Source of the DNA: Corythucha ciliata
Taxonomy: Eukaryota; Arthropoda; Insecta; Hemiptera; Tingidae
Assembly (NCBI GenBank): GCA_038030265.1
Contig: CM075943.1
Location: 37,448,001-37,512,000 of the forward strand
Direction: 5' to 3'
DNA length: 64,000 nucleotides
Shown here: piece after piece, positions 53,339 to 64,000 of the stretch
Numbering within the stretch: the stretch's first letter is position 1
Layout: each line of letters opens with the position of its first letter
Notes under the pieces: model-generated
What the model was told of the DNA's origin: nothing
What the model saw: the letters and a program-made list of their open reading frames with translations, nothing else
Database searches by the model: none
Translations under genes and position numbers: made by a program

Positions 53339-54291
53339 ATTTGCATACTTTTCTTACCCGGCGCATAAAATCGAAAATAATTCCCCAATAGTGGGAAAAA
53401 TTGCCTGCCTCCATTTGGACGTGACGAAACCGGTGGCAGACGGCATCAAAGATTCACTTGTGGGGAGAAGTAACAAAAATTTCGGCCAGACGGCAAAGAC
53501 GTTCTATTTTCGTGATAACGCATTGGAAAATATTGGGAAATGAATATTATGTTTCATGCTAACGGGTCCTGCGGCTGCAAGCCAGAGGAAAAGTCGAAAA
53601 CCCCTTTGATTTGAAGTACCGCTTGTCGGTGTCAGGGTATATGGGGCCTATTAGAAGAGGGATGAAAAATTCTAGTATAGAATCCGTTTTATTTATTCGA
53701 TGCATTTTGAAAGATCCCATCGGCTGTACTCTGATTAACGGCTCACGGAAAATTCGTACTATGAATTTTCATATTTCGTGGTGAAAGTAACCATAATTTT
53801 ACACACGCTGCAGCCTAAAATATTTTTTGGGATGTGTTCTTACCTGAAGTGACACTGTTTTTCTACGATAGCATAAAAACTGTTCATCACAGATTTTTTA
53901 TTATATTTTTTTCAGATTTCTCATCCTATTTTCCCCCAGAAAACAGTACCCTGGCACCGAAAACCGATACTTCAAATTAGAGGGTTTTAAGCTTTCACGA
54001 CTTTGCCATTGGCTCGACGCCATAGAACCTGATAGCATTAAATGTAATATTCAATTCCCCGTATTTTTCAATGCGTAATCACGTGAATAGAACGTCTTTG
54101 GCGTATGATCGAAATTTGTGTTACTTCTCTCCAGAAGTGAATCTTTGATGCCGTCTGCCACCGGTTTCGTCACGTCCAAATGGAGGCAGACAATTTTTCC
54201 CACTATTGGGGAATTATTCTCGATTTTATGCGCTGGGTAAGAAAAGTATGCAAATGGTTGCACTTTTTACGTGGCTGGCTCTTGGTCTATC

Positions 54292-56168
54292 AAGTTCTGA
54301 GTCCAGCCCTTCCAGCTCGTAAAATTCTGTGATGGTTTTTACATTCTCCATGAGTTTTTCCCGCGTCGATTCCAGCATTGGAAGAGGATAGAGAGACAAA
54401 ATGTTATAGGCCGGTGTATTTTCATCCGAAAATCGTAATTCCAAAGAAGAAATGAATGAATCGAGATAAGGAATAAAAATTGATCTCACCCAATATTCAT
54501 CGGGAGAACCCGCCAGAGGATTCGATCGATGTTGCTGGCATCCAGTAGACCTCGGAGGCAGCAATTCCACCGATATTTTCTCGGCGACATCAACTGCTGA
54601 AGCGTAAATTTCTGCAAACGACGTGTCCGACGAGGATCTGTGCGATCGTAGGAGAGAGAGGATGTTTTTAATGTGCTGGGAACATTACAGTAAGTCCAAG
54701 TTCTTCGACTGCAGAATATTTACCACAGGCTGCAGAAGAGCTGAGTATTTCGCGATGATGGAGGTAGAGACGATAAATGCGGGACGTGTTGCCGCACAAT
54801 ACAATTGAAAAGCAGCCTTTCTCGTGGTGTTATTGCCCTCTTCAGACAATTTATTCAGAGCCTGAACTATTTCCACAAAGTTTTTCATGAAGACAGAAAT
54901 ACTTCTGTACTTTTCCGACCATCTTGTCTCACAGAATCCTGGGATGTTAGGGACATATTTCCTTCTCAGGACTGATTCACGAAAAAACTGAATTATTTCT
55001 TTTAGGATGGCGGTAGTGTTGCGTACTTCGACAACTAAGTTGAGATCGTTGACAACAAGATTCAACCGAGTAATATTTTCTGAACTCCTCCGTGTTTTCC
55101 TGCCATAGTTGAACATCCGTCGTAACCCTGACCAACACATTTTCCGGCATCGAAACCATTCTTCTGCAGAAAATCTCGTATATTGTTGGCTATGGTTTTG
55201 GCATTCATGCCTTCTAGTTCTACAAAACCAAGAAATTCCTCCCGAACAAGTCTTTTTTCTTCGTCAAAAAATCGTATTCCGATGGATAATTGCTCCTTGC
55301 CAGAAATATCTGCAGTTTCGTCAGCAAGAACGGAGAAGGCACTGGCTTTTGTTGCGTCATTTATAATAATGTGCAAAAGAGCGCTTCCGCACAGTTGGAT
55401 CAACTCGTTTTGAATCTTTGGAGACATGTACGTCGCATTCTTTTTAGCTTCAATTAGGCGTTTTAATTCATTATCACCAGATTCAATCCTTAGTCGAATT
55501 AAATCCTCCATGACTCCTTCATGTTGGTCTTTACTCCTTAAAGGCAAGTCATGTACACCACAAAAAATAATCGTGGAAACGACGGAGGCTAAAAACGCTC
55601 TATTCTCAGACATCAATTTCTGGTGAGCTGAAACCATTTTCACATCTACCGGTACGTCATCCAAGAACGATTTTGCCGCCATTGTCGCAGCCGAATGCCA
55701 CCTACTCGCCACATGGTTCTGGCAGTACTCGTGCATATTTTTGTATCGCGAGAAAGGCCTTACAATAAATGACCCAAGAACTCCTTGAACGGACGTTGGC
55801 GGGAAAAGGACACAGTCCCCACAGTGAGGGGGGCAGAAGGCCCCCTTCAGGTGTTTGGAATATGTCAGCCAAGGTGACTACTTATCCAACCAGTTGTACG
55901 TGAATTTCCTTTTCAGGTGTTCCGCATCTTTGGCGAAGTCGTAGTCACTTGACGGTTTCCAGACATTTTGTAGAATTTCCCTTTTCTGGGCAGTTGACAT
56001 CAGGCCTGATCTTCCGACCCATTTTCCGACGTCATTACTGGGAACAAAATCTTGGAGAGAAGTCGTCGAAGGGCCGGGAAGAGGCTCCGCAATATCGTCT
56101 TGGGGAACAAGAGGATCCCCCGAAGATTTCTCTTCATCTGCTGTTAACAATTCTTTTTCTTTTCTCAC
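54292..56168 (-). pseudogene. hAT transposase, ZMYM/TTF-type, C-terminally truncated
   Basis: It starts at ATG 56168 with an acidic N-terminus. After a stop at 55878-55880, a TTF-type zinc region continues in frame (SKHLKGAFCPPHCGDCVLF). The DUF4371-like catalytic domain follows (FSVLADETADISGKEQLSIG, then GQGYDGCSTMAGKHGGVQ near 55095). A frameshift at about 55062-55140 precedes PGFCETRWSEKYRSISVF. A second stop (54685-54687) lies before STGCQQHRSN. The dimerisation domain is missing because the inverted duplication starts at 54291. It is a broken autonomous-type transposase, distinct in position from the C-terminal fragment at 37.8 kb. Confidence 0.9.
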
Positions 56169-56624
56169 TCCTTGTAATAATATGGTTTTGGATAATTAAA
56201 CATCTCTGAAGTGTAATACTGCAGTTTTTAATCTCTCAAGTCCATGGACTATTAATAGTAGCTTAGTACCTTTTTTTTCCAAAAAATGATCTTATATCCA
56301 TAATCTTGTGTATCAATGCCGAAGACAAACAAAGACAGTAATAATCACCTCACCAATAAAATATAATAACACTGGGACACTCGCAGCGCACAACCAAGAT
56401 TCAAAGGTAATTGAAGATTGAACGGACGGGACACGAACCAGTACCTCGAGCCTCAATATCAGTCTAGGTACAGCACTCGCACCCGGCTAATTTCATTCAC
56501 TCGGGCGCGTAAAATTGTCCCTTAAAATCACTCAGGTCCATGTGAATAAGTGAATAGCACTTGTATTAAAAAAATAATAAAATAAAATAAAATACAATAA
56601 AATAAAATGGGTACGCCCATGGCA
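56169..56624. other. No gene; 5' flank of the hAT relic
   Basis: AT-rich DNA, including an AAAATA-type low-complexity run at about 56568-56608. No hAT terminus was identified. Confidence 0.35.
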
Positions 56625-57302
56625 CTACATAGTGCGTGACCGAGCCTGGCGTGTGTTCCGGGAGGGGGAATTAGTTGTGGCGCAGCCTGGCAACAACGAT
56701 TTAATCGTGGCAGAGCCGAGCGAGTGAAGAGGTAAGGTAAGACAAGAGAGAGAGAGAGAGAGTGAGAAAGTGTGAGTGAGAGAGACTGATAAGATGAGGA
56801 AAAGTGGGAAACTGAGGAAATGGTTTGTCGGAAATGCTAGATAGATGTTGTCAGTGATAACCACCAACAAGTTGTCTGGGTAGTGGGGAAGTTGGTCTGA
56901 GTGGAGGATGTTGATGCTTGGTGAATCACCAAGGTGCTTGGAAGAAACACCAACGGTGATGCTAACGGAATAACTGAAGAAACAACTTATTAGTTCGGAA
57001 AGAGCAATATTGAGAGCAGCACCACCCGGAGGGTTTTGGATGAAAACCGGAATATTTTGAAAATTCGGTGTGTCACTTTGAAAATGAAGTGCTACAACCG
57101 GACGGACATCTCCAGGGTGACTACAAGGAACGCCATCAACTTTGTTAACATTTAAGAAGTATGAAGTGGCAAAGGACGCGAGGAAACTAATTAGGGTCCT
57201 CATTGTAACAAGGAAACCTGAGGGGAGACCACAATACATGTCGATCGGTCGCGTGGTAGGAGATATTTTCTCTCGAGCTTTCCTCAACCGTAATGTCAGC
57301 AA
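56625..57302 (-). other. 225-codon orphan open frame with possible signal peptide
   Basis: An internal Met starts MRTLISFLASFATSYFLNVN (about 57203), which resembles a signal peptide. It is followed by an ordinary-looking stretch (LHFQSDTPNFQNIPVFIQNP onward) before a Ser/Leu low-complexity segment produced by a (GA)n repeat (56745-56785). No family is recognised. A single-exon secreted protein or a chance frame are both possible. Confidence 0.25.
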
Positions 57303-57349
57303 TAGTAATTTTAATAAGATGGAAAAATATAAAAATACTTCCTGCTAAA

Positions 57350-59130
57350 AAATTGTAGAAAACCCAACACTCAATGACATTTCGAAGCTAATCTTCGGAT
57401 ACCTATGTATATTTTTAATTATTATTAATTAACATCATGACTTTTTCGGCGTGACGCGTGAGAGTTATGGAAAGCTAATCACCCAAGATGAAAGTTTTTT
57501 TTTTTTTTTTTTTTTTGTATTTTCTGAATCTGTGCCACCCTTTGAGTTTAAGTAATCGTATCTTTTCATCGCTTGGAATGGAGGGAGGCCTTGCCAAGCA
57601 ATCCTATACCATTGCGCTCGAAAATAATGTACCTAATAGTGAAGACCACAATCATGATTGAGTCAAAATCAGGGTGGAAATGTGGTTTTGAGGCGATGGG
57701 CTGATGGGCGTTGAATCGAGCCCCGCCAACGCAAACCGTTGGCCACCCTGTGGGGGTGGTTTAAACTGTTCCCTTCTTTTATAATCGATCGATGGCTATG
57801 CCATTCCCGAAGAGGCGCCTGCATCTTCCTTAATCCCTTATTCACCACAATAATAGGGGTGAAATTCAGGGAGAGAGAGGGAAACAGGAAAAAACTTTTG
57901 TTTCTCATCGTTTAATTATCTTCCCACTGTTATTTATTGGTATATAAAAAAACACGCGCATTTCACTGCGTGCCTGACTGCACTTTGATTGCTCAATGAC
58001 CATTTATAGAGCTCAGCCAACGGGCAAAAAATCCCCGAAGGTTCTACACGACCGCTAAAGTGGAGGTAAGTCAATCATTCATAATCATTTCTACCTACTT
58101 AATTTGTTTTGCCTAAATAGAAAAATAAAATAAAGAAGACAAATAATAAAGACATGCCCTCTCACTCCGTTGCTCCATCCCTTTTGATGAATGAAATCTA
58201 GTTTGTTGACCAGAAAATATTTTGAGCTGCTCGTTCTCAAAGGACCGAATGACGAATTGCACTATTATGAATTGGATACAAAAGTAAATGATAATAAATT
58301 TGTTGGAAGAGCGCATATACGTTTAGGCCCTACAAAGTTTAAAGGTTTGTTTTCTCCCCCTAGCCTATTATTCCTGGCAACAAAATTAGGCAAATAGGCA
58401 TTAGTATTGAGTCATTTTCCGTCTGCCGTTTACAAAATTCCAGACTAGAATATTACACACCCTAGTACTCCTAGTAGAATTGACTGAGACAATAGGTCTG
58501 ATCCATTGTTTCGCGAGTGCTACACTTTTGAAGAAAATCATCTGGTTTCATTCAGTTTTTCAGACTATGTCAATGAAATTACATGCTTTTCTACACTAGT
58601 GTAGCTAGTGCAAAACAATGAAACGGACCTTGTGACACTAGAATAGAAGAGACTGTGAGAATAAAAAAAATCACTGTAAAATCGAAATTGAATTCACATA
58701 TATTTGCATCATATGACGTTATTATCTCCATGTCAAAAACGCAGACGGCAGTCGACAGCGGTGGTCGATTTATCATAAGAGACAAACGCGTGCACGATGG
58801 AGCAACGCAAAAATAAGTAGTTCGGACACTGAATTCGGAGGTACATATTTGTATACTAAAATCTGTCTACAGTGGACTACGCTTATAAGAACTTCGGCTA
58901 AGAGCATAATTTTATTTGAAAGAACAATTTTCTCCGGACCGGACAACGCCGGAATCTCTACAAATGGTTTTCTCCCTTACAGAATCTCACGTCCTGAGTT
59001 CATTTGCTTGAAAAAGTAAAAGTGAAGCAGAAATATTTTCTGGAAAAACATTACCTTTCCGAAAGAGAATGTGAGCTATTTATTACACCAGATATTAATG
59101 TTGTACTTCTGGTTTTTTGAGTAAAATGGA
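57350..59130. other. Intergenic; T-run and one candidate exon
   Basis: A T-run of about 27 lies near 57489-57515 and could be the A-tail of a minus-strand retroposon. A possible exon, 58214-58344 on +, lies between TTGACCAG and GTTTGT and reads YFELLVLKGPNDELHYYELD onward. I cannot name it or link it to a neighbour. Confidence 0.3.
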
Positions 59131-59131
59131 C

Positions 59132-59290
59132 TGTGATAGTCAAGGGCGGATCTGGGACCTCTCTCAGGGGGGGGTACACCCCCACCACCTGCCCACCACT
59201 CTCCTTCCCCCATGTTTTGAGAGATTTTCCAAGCTCCAGGGGGGGGGGGTAATTCTGCTGTTACCCCCCCCCCCTTAGATCCGCCTATGG
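59132..59290. mobile_element. MITE with GGCGGATCT ends and G/C-runs
   Basis: GGGCGGATCTGGG at the left and AGATCCGCC at the right are inverted. Between them are G8-10 and C10-13 runs that can pair. No duplication was resolved. Confidence 0.55.
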
Positions 59291-59759
59291 TGATAGTGAG
59301 GAAGAATTTCTCTGCATGTAGTCTTATAAAATAAATGTTTCGTTTCATTAATTCTGGTTACTCAAATGTTGTGCATATCGTAATTATAGTTGTTTGAAAT
59401 AGACAAAAATTAAAGGCTGTTCAAAAATCAGCGTACGATTCTCGGTCGTAATGGGCGCATTTCACATGCGGGTGGTCGTCGGCACTCGACGTGCGTCTCG
59501 TGCCGGTAACTTTCGCCCTGACCACAAATACAGCCCTCATTATGACCTTGTATCGTAATATGCCATTGTTTCGGGTCCTTATTTTGGAGGCGATCGACGT
59601 TCTAATAGCTAGTTTTCTCAACGGCAATGAGCAATCCAGTTTACTTTCGACGTCGTGGGTCGTGTTCGTGTCGCCTATAGGTCTAGATCACGGAGTTGAA
59701 GATTGGTTAGCGCCTCTGCGCTGTGCGTAGCCTCCGACCATTTGCGTTCTGAAGGTATT

Positions 59760-60350
59760 TAAGGCCCGTTCACAAACTCTATGTTAGAGAACCTTTAAAA
59801 CACAGGTACTGCAACACGGATTTCAGCGCCATATTTGGTCCCTCAGTCGTTAGGGTAAACACAATATCATGAATGAAAAAATTGTCATCGTAACAGCAAA
59901 CAAACGCGGAACGCGGTCGAAATAAATAAAAATATCCTACTTGTCAATGAGATCAGGTGATAATTATAATCATATGAGGAACCAAGTATGGCGCTGATTT
60001 GCGTGTTGCAGTACCAACGATATATAAAAGAACTGGATTGCTCATCACTGCTGATAAAGACCAGCTGATAATAGCCATCAAATAAGCTCCCATAATGGAT
60101 GAGAGGGGTGGAGTTTCAAAATAAGTGCCATATTGCCATAACTACACAAGGAGAGGGACAAGGTGATTGTTTACCAGGGGACGACCTGCCCCCTCCACGC
60201 CCCTCCAGTCTTCTGTGAGCAATCCAGGTTTATATATCGTTGTGCAGTACTCGTGTTTTATAGTGCCTTATCTATGTTTGTGTTGCGTGGAGTCTATACA
60301 ACCAAACAAATCTGTTCCCTGCGAAAAATGAAGCACTTTGAGCATGTTGC
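59760..60350. mobile_element. Harbinger-type MITE split by a later insertion
   Basis: AAGGCCCGTTCACAAACTCTATGTT (59761-59785) is the end of the family seen at 39584-39723. The remainder of that family, in the same orientation, appears at 60262-60350. The intervening DNA is flanked by TCTATGTT on both sides (59778-59785 and 60262-60270 region). Confidence 0.6.
59786..60261. mobile_element. Insertion with 8 bp duplication, containing inverted repeats
   Basis: The ends are inverted relatives (TTTAAAACACAGGTACTGCA and the inverse of TGCAGTACTCGTGTTTTATA). GGTACTGCAACACGGATTTC and GGCGCTGATTTGCGTGTTGC further in also pair. TCTATGTT outside both ends suggests hAT or P-type integration. Confidence 0.6.
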
Positions 60351-61199
60351 CATGCATTGGTGGAGTGAACTTAAATGCTCACTCGAACGCTGATTTAATT
60401 GACTGAAGTGTCCGAAGTTTAAAGGCGTGTGTTTCTATTTGACTTTGGCTGTGTCACTCGTTCGAAACCTCGTCCTGAACTAGTTCACTGTTTGAACTGC
60501 GTCTTCGTCTTCACGCTCTTCCCTAACTGACAGCCGTCGTTTCGTTTCTATTGTTTGCGGAGGACTACTGCATCTGGTGGCTGGTGGTAAACATATCTGA
60601 CTAAGGAGAAAAATAACTGTTCACGTCAGGGCGGACAGTTGGTTAGCAAGTTCTTGTGCTGTTCGTAGAGTATCGTGAACGACAGCCAGTCCAGGACCTT
60701 CGTCGACCAACGAATTGGGAGAAGAATTTGCTCCTCGCACTCGTATAAGTACGTCACGGACGCAGATACCTTTTCTAGTGGTGACGGATTCTTCTCCCTA
60801 CCGACGAAGGTGCTATCTCCTTACCATACCTGATCATTGTTTTTCTCCGTCCTCGGGTTACTCCTTGCCAGACTAGGCCAAGAGGGCTTAGCTCCTTCAA
60901 TTGGCTGCCCTTGAATTCCTGGTGATTGACAGAACCAAACTCCTGTCTTCATCCAAATCCTGAAAACAGAAAGGTGTCTGTGGTGATGGCAAGGGGCTGT
61001 ATCTGACATCAGGTCTCAACGGACGCCACAGGAGCAGTAGCGCAAACAGGCATTTACCAGCTCCTGCCCGGAAGGTACTCCAGGCCTGGCGAACACTGAT
61101 GGCTAACAGTGAGGGTCTATTCATAGCGCATGGACACTAATGAATTCCAATTCTGTTCTTGATGGTGTTACGGAGGTTGTACATAATCAAAATTTAAAA
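60351..61199. other. Intergenic, no gene recognised
   Basis: The part at 60690-60720 (CCTTCGTCGACCA..GGGAGAAGAA) recurs near 37254-37280. Otherwise nothing was recognised. Confidence 0.35.
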
Positions 61200-61480
61200 G
61201 CGTTTGTCGTCTATTTGTCCCCTAACAGTTTTTATTTATTAATAATATCGCGTTAACCGGTTTTCGGCTCTACCGAGTCATCTTCGGACGACACAAGAAT
61301 TTCTTAAACCACTAGGGCGTGTTAAATAACAAGTATGACTAGGTTGAACTTGGGTACTGAAGTAGGTTATTTAAGAAATTCTTGTACCGTCCGAAGATGG
61401 CTCGGTAGAGCCGAAAACCGGTTCTCGATTTTATTAATAATTAATTAAGAAAAACTGCTGGACGATAAACGATACACATT
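61200..61480. repeat. Foldback with about 110 bp arms
   Basis: AACCGGTTTTCGGCTCTACCGAG..CATCTTCGGACG (61255-61290) is inverted at about 61398-61424, with matching AT-rich outer parts and TTTAAGAAATTCTTGT in the inner part. The minus strand of the left arm and the + strand of the right arm read CCGAAGATG..CGAAAACCGG. Confidence 0.8.
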
Positions 61481-61857
61481 TTGACAAAAACCAATTCGTG
61501 TACATCGAGTGACTCTGCGCTTAGCACAAAGAGCTCACTGACAACCGGAGGATACTCCATGCCTGTAGCATAAAGGACGCTGACGGAGGGAGACTAGGCA
61601 CAGCGCAAAGAGGCACTACCTGACAGTCGGCCTGTCCGAGTGTCGTGCAACAAGCACATGGTTCCTTAACTTTTATTTAGACAAGAAAGTGAAATCCAAA
61701 CGTACATATATACTTAGTTCCCGTAAATATTTTTGCGTTTCTCGCTCTTCTAATCCTTCGGTTTTTCATTCCAGAGCCGAAGGCATCATCAGAAAAAAAT
61801 TGTCCCTGAACTTTTTGTTTTCAGTTCCCAACGTGTAAATGTAGTACTTATACCTTA

Positions 61858-62072
61858 CAAATTAGATACGTAGCCTTAGTTGCCTACGTTGTCAGTCATA
61901 ACTCGTTGAGGAGTGTCCAAAACAATCAGGTTTTGCCTGTTCGGCATCTTCAGTGTTTGAATGTCTATTGAAAACTTCAATAGACATTCAAGCTCAGAAA
62001 CCGCTTTGTCTTGGACACACCTCAACGAGGTATGACTGACAACGTAGGCAACTACGGCTACGCATCTAATTT
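61858..62072. repeat. Foldback of about 215 bp
   Basis: AAATTAGATACGTAGCC..GTTGCCTACGTTGTCAGTCAT at the left is inverted at the right end (62072). TTGAATGTCTATTGAA..TTCAATAGACATTCAA forms the central stem. Confidence 0.85.
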
Positions 62073-62252
62073 ATATTATTGCACGCCTTGTATATATATA
62101 ACGATGCTACTAATCCTAATACTTATACCTTGCGCCCGATGAACTACCCCCCCCCCCCTAACATACTTTTCCACACATACGCACACAACATAACATAACA
62201 TATTGACATATTAATGTGTTGTGTACGTACGACTTTTTTTGATTACTTACAG

Positions 62253-63873
62253 CACGAACAATATGGTATAATGGACTGCAGAGACTTGCATGGCCGGACT
62301 ATAGCTCCTGGCCTGCATTTTGTTCCTGGACCGGATGCTTGCACGCTTTGCGTCTGTGATAGTGGTGCTCCAAAGTGGTGCAAGGCAGTTCTCTGCTCTC
62401 CGCCTCAAGTAACTTAACCCGCCCCCCATCACTCCTCCTTACCAAATTTCCTTTAATTTTCTAAAGAACCGCAAATTATTTGGTTAGGACTGTAAATCCT
62501 TTCGAGTTGGTCAGTCATGCTGTGAATTTATTTGCTTGGACGATACGTTGAGCAAAGGCGACTCTGATCATGATTTTAGCGCCGACTTGGGACTTCGTCT
62601 CATCGCGACTGCTATAACGGCTATTCTGTCTCTTTCACTTCTAGTATTTTTATTTCATAGGCTTCGTCAGAGGAAAATTCGAGGTAGCAAACGAGAACTC
62701 GACAGTTCAGACATTATGATTTTCGAAATGTTTTTCCAGGACGACAAAATCGAGAATTAACCGAAGAAGAAAGAAGTTTAGGCAGCATTGGTTACATCGC
62801 TGGAAGCATCGGATACTTATCCGAACCTCATTTTGAAGAGACAACTGTCCATTATCCTCTGTGGAAGCCACTCTATTCGAGAGTTGAAGCTCCTCCGCCT
62901 TATGAAGAAGCGGTTGCTGCCGCGAGAGCTGAAGCTGCGTTGGTAAGGACACCAGGTAAATGTGGAGTCGCCCAATGAAGGGTGCTTTAAATTTAAAAAT
63001 AAATAAATACGTGGATTGACACACCTCTTAATAATAAACCAGGCCCAAGTATAGCAACGCAGCTTCATTCACAGCACAGAACTATACCAGTGAATTTGGC
63101 AACAAGCGGAAGTTTATTACCAGTGCCGTCACCTTCATCGTCACCATCAAGTTTAACAGAACCAATTCAACAAGCTGCGCTCGATGCCACTATAATCGGC
63201 ACCGAAGTCCGTGAACCAGAGCAACAAGGTTTGTGTTATCCAAAGTCCATGCATATTATTCTTCTTTATTCAAAGATTCTCCGTAAGTACGCAGTGCAGC
63301 TGTTCTGCCCACTAGTCCACTTGCCCATTTTGAGCTGCTCGAAATACGTAGCTATTAATGGGAACACTTTCCAGTTGTACCGATTGAGGCCCCCCCGCCA
63401 GTTACTGTAGAACGGTCGTTAAATGAGCTTCCACCAGTTGAAGAAATAGATGACTACAGAAGCGAGTGTGAAAACTGCAACATAAGTGCTAATCAGCAGT
63501 TGAATGGCGAGCTGGAGTTTTCTGAAGACTTACAAACTATGACACTTCATCGCCGCACTCAAGAAGGAGAGCAGCCGGCATTTTACAGAACCTCATTGAC
63601 TTTACCGACACAGTGCCGCAGACAGCAAAGGTAATTTCTTACATTTGCTAACGCTATAAATAGTAGTAATAGAAATAGTAAAAATAGCGGCCAAGTAATA
63701 GTAAAAATAGTAAAAACCAAAAACATAATCGAGTCATAATAAAAATTAACCACCTCAGATGCAATGGAATTTTAAGCGGAGTGACTATGTCCTGCGCTCG
63801 GGAAAACTGGTTCAGCAGCATGCCGGAGTCGTCATCGTCTGAAGAAGAAGAAGAGGAAGAAGAAGATGAATAA
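62253..63873 (+). CDS. VWFC single-pass membrane protein, DGCR2/IDD-like, last six exons
   Basis: Exons are 62253-62408, 62488-62683, 62740-62955, 63043-63228, 63375-63630 and 63759-63873. All junctions are AG/GT and phases agree. Exon 1 carries a VWFC module (DCRDLHGRTIAPGLHFVPGP, then CTLCVCDSGAPKWCKAVLC). Exon 2 finishes it (CKSFRVGQSCCEFICLDD) and adds the membrane span (LRLIATAITAILSLSLLVFL) with a basic stop-transfer HRLRQRK. The cytoplasmic tail has ELTEEERSLGSIGYIAGSIG, a PPPY motif (APPPYEEAVAAA) that would suit WW-domain ubiquitin ligases, MTLHRR and an acidic Ser/Glu C-terminus. Of the two donors at 62943 and 62956, only 62956 keeps frame. Signal peptide, LDLa and lectin exons expected for DGCR2 are not in this piece. 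The orthologue name is from memory. Confidence 0.88.
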
Positions 63874-63967
63874 ATGGCTATTTTTGGTCATTTAACTCTT
63901 CTTCGTTTGTTTGTCCTTCCGTATTCTGGTTGTGTCAAGTTCAATTCGCATTAGGATAAGCTAAGAG

Positions 63968-63973
63968 AATAAA
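63968..63973 (+). promoter_or_regulatory. Poly(A) signal of the DGCR2/IDD-like gene
   Basis: AATAAA lies 95 bases after the stop codon at 63871-63873, a normal distance for a short insect 3' UTR. Confidence 0.7.
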
Positions 63974-64000
63974 AGACGTACATTTAAAACTGCGCAAACT

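Larger units (their letters stand above)
52690..54291. repeat. Large inverted duplication (two arms), one arm carrying a Penelope-like insert
   Basis: GATAGACCAAGAGCCAG..CGTAAAAAGTGCAACC at 52690 is matched inverted at 54291 downward. The arms continue through CCATTTGGACGTGACGAAAC and GGCAGACGGCATCAAAGATT (53411-53460 and 54160-54200) toward a centre near 53790. Each arm holds an open frame with YFSYPAHKIENNSPIVGKI. Excluding the insert, the palindrome is about 1 kb. Confidence 0.8.

Overview
This window is animal nuclear DNA, most likely from an insect or related arthropod. It has spliced genes with GT..AG introns, AATAAA signals, and remains of many retrotransposon and DNA-transposon families: Gypsy, BEL/Pao, an errantivirus-like element, Jockey/CR1/R1 LINEs, Penelope, hAT, Harbinger and mariner-type MITEs. 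No bacterial features such as operons or Shine-Dalgarno sites are present. The species cannot be fixed from sequence alone. The env-bearing errantivirus-like element and the Kabuki/CsRn1-type Gypsy with a tRNA-Trp primer site favour an insect.

Two host genes are supported, both on the + strand. The first is the 3' end of a DXD-type sugar-transferase-like gene (Gly_transf_sug family). One exon lies at 18019-18197 and the terminal exon at 46821-47055. The splice phase matches across a 28.6 kb intron that is almost wholly transposon debris. The second is the 3' half of a von Willebrand factor C single-pass membrane protein resembling DGCR2/IDD (62253-63873, six exons, stop and poly(A) signal in the window).

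Layout. 1-2060: decayed Jockey-type LINE. 2062-9015: minus-strand mosaic of Gypsy and BEL/Pao fragments with a 242 bp MITE inside the Gypsy reverse transcriptase. 9890-10460: dispersed repeat seen again near 25.3-26.6 kb and 49.8-50.1 kb. 10655-13640: LINE RNase H tail split by a 2.5 kb foldback element with about 816 bp inverted arms. 14539-17082: hAT-like non-autonomous element whose ends are GTCTCG arrays. 19546-25131: nearly intact, young Kabuki/CsRn1-like Gypsy. 25999-26445: mariner-type MITE. 26.7-29.7 kb: Gypsy fragments and a truncated LINE. 30.1-37.8 kb: an R1-like LINE with a GC-rich minisatellite, split by an errantivirus-like provirus that itself holds a LINE and foldback DNA. 37.8-39.7 kb: hAT fragment, Harbinger element and Harbinger MITE. 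40-44.2 kb: tRNA-derived SINEs and two Gypsy integrase relics. 44663-46671: long-TIR element with a PIN-like/CXC protein. 47.3-62.1 kb: MITEs, a Penelope-like insertion, a large inverted duplication, a hAT transposase pseudogene and several foldbacks.

The genes do not form a pathway. The main biological content is a nested record of insertions, several datable by exact target-site duplications, inside and beside two ordinary host genes. The best candidates for poorly described systems are the 2.5 kb foldback with TAT duplications, the PIN/CXC long-TIR element, and the hAT-like element with terminal GTCTCG arrays. All calls come from reading the sequence. No database search was possible.
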